In this document: piece by piece, positions 56,883 through 64,000 of the stretch
How positions within the stretch are numbered: the first letter of the stretch is position 1
How the letters are laid out: each line of letters starts with the position of its first letter
NCBI GenBank assembly: GCA_963855995.1
Contig: OY979728.1
Location: forward strand, 186,001-250,000
Source of the DNA: Muricea muricata
Taxonomy: Eukaryota; Cnidaria; Anthozoa; Malacalcyonacea; Plexauridae
Reading direction: 5' to 3'
Length of the DNA: 64,000 bases
Notes under the pieces: generated by a model
Told to the model about the DNA's origin: nothing
Seen by the model: the letters and a program-made list of their open reading frames with translations, nothing else
Database searches by the model: none
Position numbers and translations under genes: made by a program

Positions 56883-58130
56883 TTAATGCTGAGCCTTCCT
56901 TTGTGCAGCAATAACTTCTTGCATTTCTTCACGTTTTCTCTTTCCACGACGGTGGGTTCCAAGCTAAACGATAATTTAACACTTGATATTCGCAGGCAAA
57001 AAAGTTAGCTCAACGATGGTTGGCATACTGCTATGATCAAACTATTGTTACTGACGTTGTTCAATCCCATATCGGCGCCGCATTTCACAGTCACAGATAA
57101 TAGTGTCTCATCTTCAATTTCCTCTCTAATTACAAGGGCAAAAGCTGGTAAAATTACAGTAATTGGTATGACCTCTCTCATATATAAACACCAGAATTCA
57201 GAAACCCAAGTAATTACAGAATACCTAGTTAGTTTATAACTAATCCTAATGGCCAGCTATTCTATAATTGTACCTGTCCTCAATAGAAATAGATGCTTAC
57301 CCTTTTCTTAACAAATTTCAGCGCTTTTTTGTCTTTGCCTATACGTAACATTTCTAGGCATCGTCTTTCATAAGGTGCATAACCGGTGACTTCTCTGATC
57401 AAGTCACGAATAAGTTTCACACGTTTGTTGCAAACCTACAGGACAGAAAATAGAAGTTTGATACAAGCAAACCTGTAGCTCGTATGCAATCTGGTCAGTA
57501 CAATCTGCAGACTGAACCGACCATGGTGAATAGTTCGATTTTCCTGCGCCAGAGATTGTTATTCTCCTGCACCAAAATATACTGAAATGGCTGTATGGCA
57601 CGCCAGAGATCTCTGGCGCAACTGACAAACTTTCCACTAAGGTGAACTGAGAATAAATTGAAGACTGAACAGTATAAAATGCAGACTGACATAAATATGG
57701 GATACTTAAGTCTTAGAGCAAAGTAATATTGTATATACTGCATAATATTCATTCTCTGTTGAAGAATTTGAACAAGAACAAATATCATGCACTATATACA
57801 GATCAATGTAATATTACACATGTCTATACTGCATAAACTTCATTCTTTGTTGAAATTCTTCAACAGAGAACGAATATTATGCAGTAGACACAATATTACG
57901 TTGCTTTAAAGCATAAATACTCCATACTTACTCCAGTCTGCATATTATCCCCGGTCCGAATTTTGTACCGTTCAGTCTGCATTTTATTCTCAGTCCGCAG
58001 ATTATACTGACTGATATGCAGTCATATTACTTACACCCTTTCTCCGTGATGGTTTGGGCTTCATTGCATTTTTTGTGACTTTGTGTCCTTTTTTCAGGCC
58101 AACGGCCATCTCCAACTGTGGAGACGACAT
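56883..58130 (-). CDS. RPL36: 60S ribosomal protein L36 (eL36), three coding exons, intact
   Basis: Large-subunit ribosomal protein eL36. Coding exons: 58130-58035 (32 codons, [20 protein letters not shown]...PSRRKG), 57435-57301 (45 codons, [19 protein letters not shown]...[13 protein letters not shown]) and 56963-56883 ([20 protein letters not shown].. to TAA). All junctions are canonical (GTAAGT, GTAAGC donors; TAG acceptors), all introns are phase 0, and the total is 103 residues, about the usual 105. The N-terminal MAVGLxKGHKVTK block and the APYERR..LxxLxxxKDKxALKFxKKRxGTH block are family hallmarks. An AATAAA (reverse strand of 56857-56862) follows 20 bases after the stop. An AG at 58146 just upstream of the ATG suggests a spliced 5' UTR. 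The first coding intron has been invaded by a foldback element. Start chosen because it is the only ATG upstream in frame with the conserved block. Confidence 0.95.
57486..58022. mobile_element. Foldback element inside RPL36 intron 1
   Basis: The words GGTCAGTACAATCTGCAGAC near the left end and GTCCGCAGATTATACTGACT near the right end are complementary. Inside, CTGAACAGTATAAAATGCAG pairs with GTACCGTTCAGTCTGCATTTT, and GTATATACTGCATAATATTC with GAATATTATGCAGTAGACAC. The result is a stepped hairpin of about 540 bp with a central inverted repeat, CATTCTTTGTTGAAATTCTTCAACAGAGAACG. It leaves about 13 bases to the exon 1 donor and about 50 to the exon 2 acceptor. Confidence 0.75.
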
Positions 58131-58725
58131 TGTTTCTTATGTCTAGCAAAAGAAATAAATTATAATGTACATGACATTCACCACTAGCTAGTATTTAGTT
58201 TTGGAGCAAATAGACCATAGACTTTAATAGAGCAACTCTGCACTTCATACAACTCCACAGTTCTAATATAATAAATGGTTTACCAACATCAAAGCTGACC
58301 TAGCGAATGTTTTAAAGGATAATTCATTCGTCAGGGTCAGCTTTTTTGCAACAAACAAGTCTACAGCACATTTACACACACTACTCCAAAACATAATAAT
58401 TGCTAACGTGTTTTGGAATCAAGTTGCCAACTTGCCAGGTCAACACGGTGATTTTAACAGCGAATAAGCCACAGAAGCTCACAAAAGTGCCGAAAAACTT
58501 CTCACACTTAATCAAAGTTATAAAAATCCTGACATTTTTGAAAGAATATACGATGATGGAAAAGATATAAAGGGATTGCTTTACCTTTTAAAAACTGGAC
58601 CAAATATTCAATATGGCCACTTTGGAAGAGAACTATGACCGCCAAGACACCTGGGAAAAGCCAGAATCCGAGGGGGAGAGTCTTGATGAGAGCAATTAAG
58701 GGGGGGGGGGGTTCGTCAAAATCAT
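58131..58725. promoter_or_regulatory. Intergenic region between divergent RPL36 and PGM3
   Basis: The two start codons are 595 bases apart, head to head, with no other gene between. The region includes a run of G (58699-58709) shortly before the PGM3 ATG. No TATA box is convincing. A shared bidirectional promoter is inferred from geometry alone. Confidence 0.5.
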
Positions 58726-60886
58726 ATGACTACCAGCGTTTGCCACGCAGTCAAGATGACAGAAAAATTGTATGAAAATGTGTCCGAAAAATTGTCAAAA
58801 TATCCCAAACCTGAAGTAAAGTTTACTTATGGAACTGCAGGTTTTCGCGTGAAGGCAGATCTGCTTCCCTCTGTAATGTATCGCATGGGTTTGTTGGCTG
58901 CTCTCCGCTCCCGTGCTTGTGGAAGCAAGACAATTGGCATCATGATCACAGCTTCGCACAATCCCGTACAAGACAATGGAGTGAAACTCATTGATCCCAT
59001 GGGAGAAATGCTTGAAGCTGATTGGGAGAAACATGCTACAGAATTAGCCAATAGTCATGAAGTTGGGAAATGCTTGAAAGATCTCACCGAGGAAGTGAAA
59101 TTGAAAAGCCTGGAGTGGAATGATGTTGGTAATGTAATGGTAGCACGAGATACCAGACCTTCGGGGCGTGGTCTGGCTCAGGCCGCTCTTGATGGTGTCG
59201 AAGCCTTTGGTGGTAAATTTAATGATTTAGGTGAGTGAGCTTTGAGCAGTGCAGGCTATGCAGACACAAGCTGTCTAGGGGAGGCGGCCCATGGACAGCG
59301 TGCATTCTATGTAAACTCCACACTGGAGATATTTACTACATATACTATTGTGATTTACTAAAGTATGTGGAATGCAGTCTGCTTCCAATAAGAATAATGA
59401 TGATAATAAAAATCATTCTTATTATAATATATACTTCATTAAATTCTGATGAGCTGTCTATACAGACCACACTGCAATGAGCCAATAAAAACAATAGGAC
59501 AATTTACATTAGTATGCTCCATATAGGGCATGCTGATTAATTTATATCATAAATTATAATCTATCTTAGGGATATAACATTACACTCTCATCATAGAATG
59601 TTCAATTGGCTGTCTATACCAAGCATACCAATGAACATTAGATGAAAGAGAGCAATAGGTTCATTAGTATGCTCCGTGTAGAACACGCTGTTTGTTTATG
59701 TCATATGTGGACGATATTCTGACCTAATTTTATAGGCATTCTAACAACACCTCAGCTACATTTCATCGTTCGATGCATCAATGATCCAAAATACGGTACT
59801 GCCAGTGAAGAAGGATATTACCAGAAAATCTCGTCAGCATTTCTCAATTTGACCAAATCTCTGACCTTGTTGCCTGTGAATGTTGACGGAGCCAACGGCG
59901 TTGGAGCTCCTAAGATCTCTGCCTTGGCTGCGTGTTTGAAGAATGTTCTTGACGTTAAAGTCTTTAACGATGGTAGCACCGGTGAACTGAATAAAAACTG
60001 TGGCGCAGATTTTGTTAAAGTTGCTCAGAAAAGCCCTGAAGGTGCCGTAGTTTCAGTTGGTGCTAGATACGTGTCATTTGATGGTGATGCCGACAGAATT
60101 GTCTATTTCTACCATGATGAATCTGGCAGATTCCATCTCCTGGATGGTGATAAAATCTCAACACTGATTGCAAGTTACTTGAAAAAAAAGTTAGAAGAAT
60201 GCTGCCTGGATCTGGAGCGTGGCCTGGGCGTGGTTCAAACTGCATATGCAAATGGTAGCTCCACAGCCTACCTGAAAGATGTCCTCCATGTTCCAGTTGC
60301 GTGTGTTAAAACTGGGGTGAAGCATTTGCACAAGAAAGCTCATGATTTTGACATTGGTGTGTATTTTGAAGCTAATGGGCATGGCACTGTGCTTTTTAGT
60401 AAAGAGTTCAAGTCAAAGTTAGAAAAGACCAAACAGGTTCCTGACTTAGGTTCAAAGAAGAAGCAAGCTCTGGAAGAATTAGAATCTGCTATGAATATTA
60501 TTAACGAAACCATTGGAGATGCCATGTCTGATATGCTTATTGTTGAAGCAATCCTTGCCAAAAACAAATGGTGTTTACCAACTTGGGATAAGTGTTACCA
60601 AGATCTTCCAAATCGTCAGAGAAAAGTTCAAGTGAGAGATCGCACAGTCATAGTAACAACAGATGCAGAACGCAAGACAACATCCCCGCCTGGTTTACAA
60701 GATGAAATTGATCTCTTGGTAGCAAGAGTTAAGAATGGAAGATCCTTTGTGCGCCCGTCAGGAACTGAAGATGTAGTTCGTGTTTATGCCGAGGCGGACA
60801 CTCAAAAGAATGCAGATACTTTAGCACTAGCTGTTGCAGGAAAGGTTTTTGATCTGGCTGGAGGCGTGGGTGCTAGACCAACATGA
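58726..60886 (+). CDS. PGM3: Phosphoacetylglucosamine mutase (PGM3/AGM1), two exons, intact
   Basis: Interconverts GlcNAc-6-P and GlcNAc-1-P, the step before UDP-GlcNAc in the cytosolic hexosamine pathway. Exons 58726-59230 and 59736-60886 (donor GTGAGT, acceptor TATAG) give 551 residues, close to the 542 of the human enzyme. Visible family motifs: YGTAGFR (35-41), catalytic phosphoserine loop TASHNP (Ser77), DTRPSG, the Mg-binding DGDADR (284-289), the sugar-binding EANGHGT (about 380-386) and the phosphate-binding RPSGTED (508-514). No lesion is seen. An internal Met at residue 11 is an alternative start, since family homology begins about residue 33. A single intron is few for an animal PGM3. 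The 3' end faces NARS1; AATAAA at 61193 and 61322 are candidate polyadenylation signals. Confidence 0.96.
59231..59735 (+). other. PGM3 intron with a diverged tandem duplication
   Basis: Roughly 59450-59565 and 59607-59710 share GCTGTCTATAC, CATTAGTATGCTCC and TTTATGTCATA-like words, so a ~150-bp segment is duplicated with divergence. Confidence 0.5.
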
Positions 60887-61192
60887 TTCAATCAAAACTA
60901 TAATAAGTACAAGATGATATCCTTGAAAGACGATTATATCTTAGTTAGTCATACCCAAAATTTGATAAAATACACACGCAATTATTATCGAAAGAAACTT
61001 ATTTGAGATGAAATGTGTGGTGACTCCGCGTAACCGGTAGTCTCCATATATTATAGATCTGCAATCTCCCAAAAAATTTTCCCGGCATTGGTGAGTTAGG
61101 ATCAATCGATTGTCCTTCCTGATTCTTGCTGATCTTATTGATCAAACTTCAACTGGTGCTTGAAGCGCTGTTTTGAAAGGCTTCTTGATCTT

Positions 61193-61327
61193 AATAAAAC
61201 ACAAAACTATTGATACTCCGTAAATTGTTAACATTATTTTATTCTAAATGACATATAGTACAAGTCATCTTCACCATTTCTTCTACTGAAGATGACTTGT
61301 ACTATATTTTTACTTTCTATAAATAAA
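61193..61327 (+). terminator. Candidate PGM3 poly(A) signals flanking a perfect hairpin
   Basis: AATAAA occurs at 61193-61198 and again at 61322-61327. Between them, 61253-61273 and 61287-61307 are exact 21-base reverse complements with a 13-base loop (arm ATATAGTACAAGTCATCTTC + A). In a long 3' UTR isoform this would form a stable stem; it could also be a small MITE. Confidence 0.6.
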
Positions 61328-61396
61328 ACTTTGCAGAGATAAGAGCAAGCCCCAGAACCAAATTGTGCAAAACACGACGACACAATTTGACATCAA

Positions 61397-61402
61397 TTTA
61401 TT
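61397..61402 (-). terminator. Poly(A) signal of NARS1
   Basis: AATAAA on the minus strand about 70 bases beyond the NARS1 stop codon (61474-61472). Confidence 0.55.
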
Positions 61403-61471
61403 CAAGATATTAATCAATACAATGATTCCTAAATAACACGAAATGTGTTGAATAAAATGTCACACGACAGT

Positions 61472-64000
61472 CTAAGGTCGACATCGTCCAGTAAATCTCG
61501 GGTACAGACACACATCTCTGATGTGCATTCGGTTCAGTAACCAACACAGGTACCTCTCCAATCCTAAGCCATAACCACCATGAGGACATGTCCCAAATTT
61601 ACGCTGAAATATTAAGGAAAATGTCAGGGATGGGTCAGTTAGGATACTGTCAAGCACATTTCATAGAACTATTAATTTTCCCAGAATTATATTTGGTATA
61701 TACCTGGTCAGTGTACCAGTAATATGGTGTAGGGTCGATGCCTTCCCGCTTGTACCCTTCCAGCAATTCATCCTGAAAATTAATATAGTCTTTTAGATAC
61801 TTACTATCGCCCTATAGTACTATTAAACTCTGTAGGTAAAACCCGCTACTTACATATTGCCAAATTCTCATTGACCCCCCAACAATTTCACCAACATTTG
61901 GCATCAGCAAGTCAACCTGAAATATGATTAACCTTGTAGCAAAAACACGTCTGTCCTCTTCAATGACTTATATATCATTCATTACTTACAGACTCTGTGA
62001 GTCGTTTGTCTTCAGGGCAACGAGGCATATAAAATGACTTGATTTCCGCTGGAAAACGGCACAGAAATATCGGCTAAAGAAATCAAATGAAACAAATAAG
62101 CGTATCTAAGAGTAAAAACTCCATCAAGCATTTCCCAATTGAGAGACGCAAAGAATCTGCGTTTTGTTTGCAGGGACAACGCCAAGTGACCGAAACTTTA
62201 AAAGTTAAAATTGGAGCAAGAAAATATAAAAGATGCCTCATTATCTCAAAGGAAAAGCCTCAAAAGTTGTTTGTACTATTTGTTCCATGTCTCATGACTG
62301 CTGCTCTCTATCACACCTTCAAACAATCCATGCATGCTTTGCGTACAAGAATTAGGAAATGGCTACATACCTCGTTGATTTGATCAGTCATCTTTCTCTC
62401 CGGTGCTTCTGGGATATCCTGGAATAAAGACCAATAAAAAATATACAGCGTTTTCATCTGACGTTATAGCCGCCATGTTGGTGTACCAGGACAAAAGAAT
62501 TTAAATATATTCGGCTTTTAAAAGGGTCATGGCTAAAGGGGATAAACGAGAGGTAGATTTTCAAGATGGCGGCTGTTTTTCAAGATTCTTAAAACGAGAA
62601 CGAATCAACAACCAGACATTGATAGCATTCCTAAAGCTTACCCTAACCCTAACCCTAACCCTAACCACAATTTAGGAATGCTATAAATGTCTGGTTGTTG
62701 ATTCTTTCTCGTTTTAAGAATCTTGAAAAACAGCCGCCATCTTGAAAACCTATCTCTCGCCCATCCCCTTTAGCCATGACCCTTTTAAAAGTACACCAAA
62801 AAAGCGCAAACCTTATCCCCAGGAATTGAGGGCAAACGCTTTAAATTTAGTTGTCAGGGTACGGTATAATCTATTTCAGAATCATCCTCAGACATATGAA
62901 AAATTAGATTCATATTTATCTGAAACTGTAGAGAACAACTAAACATTAATTGCTGAACATCTGAGGTGGAATTGAACTCGTATCTTGAAGACCGCCACTC
63001 TATTGAGCTAACTGGGATTGGGAGGAAGTCTTATCGAGTTTAATTGCTCTGAGATTGACAGGAATTGAAAAGTGTTATAAGTACATTATCGGTTACAAAT
63101 TATTTCTCTTCTACACTTACATCACCAAATTCATAAAACGTTCCGTCGTCTTTGCGAATGTCATGTTCTTTTAAGTACACTATGGCATCAGTGTAGTTCA
63201 TTCGCCTGAATTAAAACAAGAGATGCACACATTATGATCTTCTAAATCATATATACTAGCTTGTTTGAACGAACAAGGAATCCTACATCACAATCATACA
63301 TGGTATTTTGTAACTTACTTGAAAGGTTTTTTAGGAGGTGTGAAGTTCTAGAAAAAAGTCATGTACAGTAAGTCAGTTCACGTAACTTAGGGATTACAGC
63401 ATTGGCAAATGGTCTGTATGTCGTTGGTCAAATATAGAAGAACCAACGTTAGTCGGGGATAATAAAGGAGGCAATGAATGCTTAGCATACCGGGTTGAGT
63501 TCATAAAGGATATCTTTGTAGGGAGACGCGAGAACCAGGTCAACAACATTACAGATCTGGAAGAAAAACACAAAATATGAAGAACAGTATACCATGAAAT
63601 ATGATTTACTGCAGCGGGTATTAATCTTTCGGAATTCTGGCAATGTAAGCCTGGCATTAATGAGAACACTACCAAATTTTAAACTAACGTTTGCTGTTGT
63701 TCAATAATCACACTGGTTTAACAATGACTCTGAAATAGAGTCGAAATATCACCGCAAAATTGTTGTCTTGAGTTTGCTGTACAAGATGATTTCGTAGTAT
63801 TTTTTCTTATAAGGAATAGTTGCTATTCATCCTTGTAGGTGATTACGGAAAGAGCAGTTCAATCTGGGACAATTTCTCGTCCGCCAGCCGTGTTAACCAT
63901 GGGAGGGCATCGCAGTATGTGAGTAAACACAACCAATCATGATTCCTCGACAGAAATCAGATCACTACTTTATATAATCACTCACAAGATCTTCAATTCG
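61472..64000 (-). CDS. NARS1: Asparaginyl-tRNA synthetase, cytosolic (3' exons; gene runs off right edge)
   Basis: Class II synthetase charging tRNA-Asn. Nine exons, 5' to 3': 64000-63986 (partial, RIEDL), 63556-63491 ([20 protein letters not shown]), 63347-63319, 63205-63121 ([20 protein letters not shown]), 62418-62371 ([16 protein letters not shown]), 62073-61990 ([20 protein letters not shown]), 61916-61854 ([18 protein letters not shown]), 61772-61704 ([20 protein letters not shown]), 61603-61472 ([20 protein letters not shown] ... [12 protein letters not shown] stop). All have GT donors and AG acceptors with agreeing phases and no stops. GLGLER is the class II motif 3 with its ATP-binding Arg, and the end CLYPRF.xRCxP matches the usual C-terminus of the animal enzyme. 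The N-terminal extension, tRNA-binding fold and motifs 1-2 lie outside the window. One intron holds a MITE with telomere-type repeats. Confidence 0.95.
62516..62790. mobile_element. 275-bp MITE in a NARS1 intron, with (CCCTAA)n at its centre
   Basis: About 120-base arms, ends TTTTAAAAGGGTCATGGCTA, mirrored to 62790. The loop 62638-62666 is four and a half CCCTAA units, the animal telomere repeat. The arms include CAAGATGGCGGCTG. Confidence 0.92.
62950..63015 (-). mobile_element. tRNA-like SINE head
   Basis: On the minus strand box A TTAGCTCAATAGAG and box B GAGTTCAATTCC are spaced as in a tRNA. The anticodon arm is not convincing, and it lies in a NARS1 intron. Confidence 0.55.
63839..63917 (+). 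other. Exon-like segment opposite a NARS1 intron
   Basis: Preceded by CTTGTAG and followed by GTGAGT, this open segment reads [20 protein letters not shown] then MGGHRSM. It could be an exon of an opposite-strand transcript entering from the left, but nothing else supports it. Confidence 0.2.

Noticed and set aside
62638-62666. Chromosome end or true telomere
   Set aside because: Only 4.5 CCCTAA units, inside a MITE inside a gene intron.

Overview
The window is eukaryotic, AT-rich and rich in introns and repeats. Intact spliced genes for eL36, phosphoacetylglucosamine mutase and cytosolic asparaginyl-tRNA synthetase, remnants of MCM2, LCMT1, imidazolonepropionase and SLC46-type genes, tRNA-derived SINEs, TTAGGG-type telomere motifs and very many short inverted-repeat transposons point to an animal. 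Gene structure and protein divergence suggest an early-branching one such as a sponge or cnidarian (inference; not settled by this sequence).

Layout. 1-17 kb is a gene graveyard: unprocessed (intron-bearing) but broken copies of an SLC46-like transporter (+), the 5' part of MCM2 (-), imidazolonepropionase AMDHD1 with its middle missing (+), a C2H2 zinc-finger piece (-) and the 5' part of LCMT1 (-), with foldback and MITE insertions in and between them. 17.2-30.49 kb is a head-to-tail array of about 22 copies of a 621-622 bp satellite. Each copy carries a degenerate tRNA-Gly(UCC)-like module on the minus strand, and the array shows higher-order duplication of 4-unit and 12-unit blocks. A run of exactly 200 N (30490-30689) separates it from an 8 kb palindrome (arms 30690-34456 and 35032-38767, nearly identical, spacer about 575 bp). 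38.8-56.8 kb is repeat-dominated: a dispersed ~650 bp repeat in three copies, a dense cluster of foldbacks at 40.2-41.1 kb, MITEs nested in MITEs, a palindrome-within-palindrome element at 50.14-51.51 kb, exon-like pieces of an unrecognised minus-strand gene (52.2-54.4 kb) and a LINE reverse-transcriptase relic split by two MITEs and a SINE.

56.8-64 kb is the healthy part. RPL36 (-) and PGM3 (+) stand head to head about 0.6 kb apart and may share a promoter region. PGM3 and NARS1 (-) are tail to tail, and a 21-bp-arm perfect hairpin lies between two candidate poly(A) signals of PGM3. NARS1 runs off the right edge. The three intact genes serve ribosome structure, UDP-GlcNAc synthesis and tRNA charging; their adjacency implies no shared pathway.

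Limits: no alignment or folding program was run. Gene identities rest on recognising conserved protein motifs and splice junctions by eye, and percent identities are not given.
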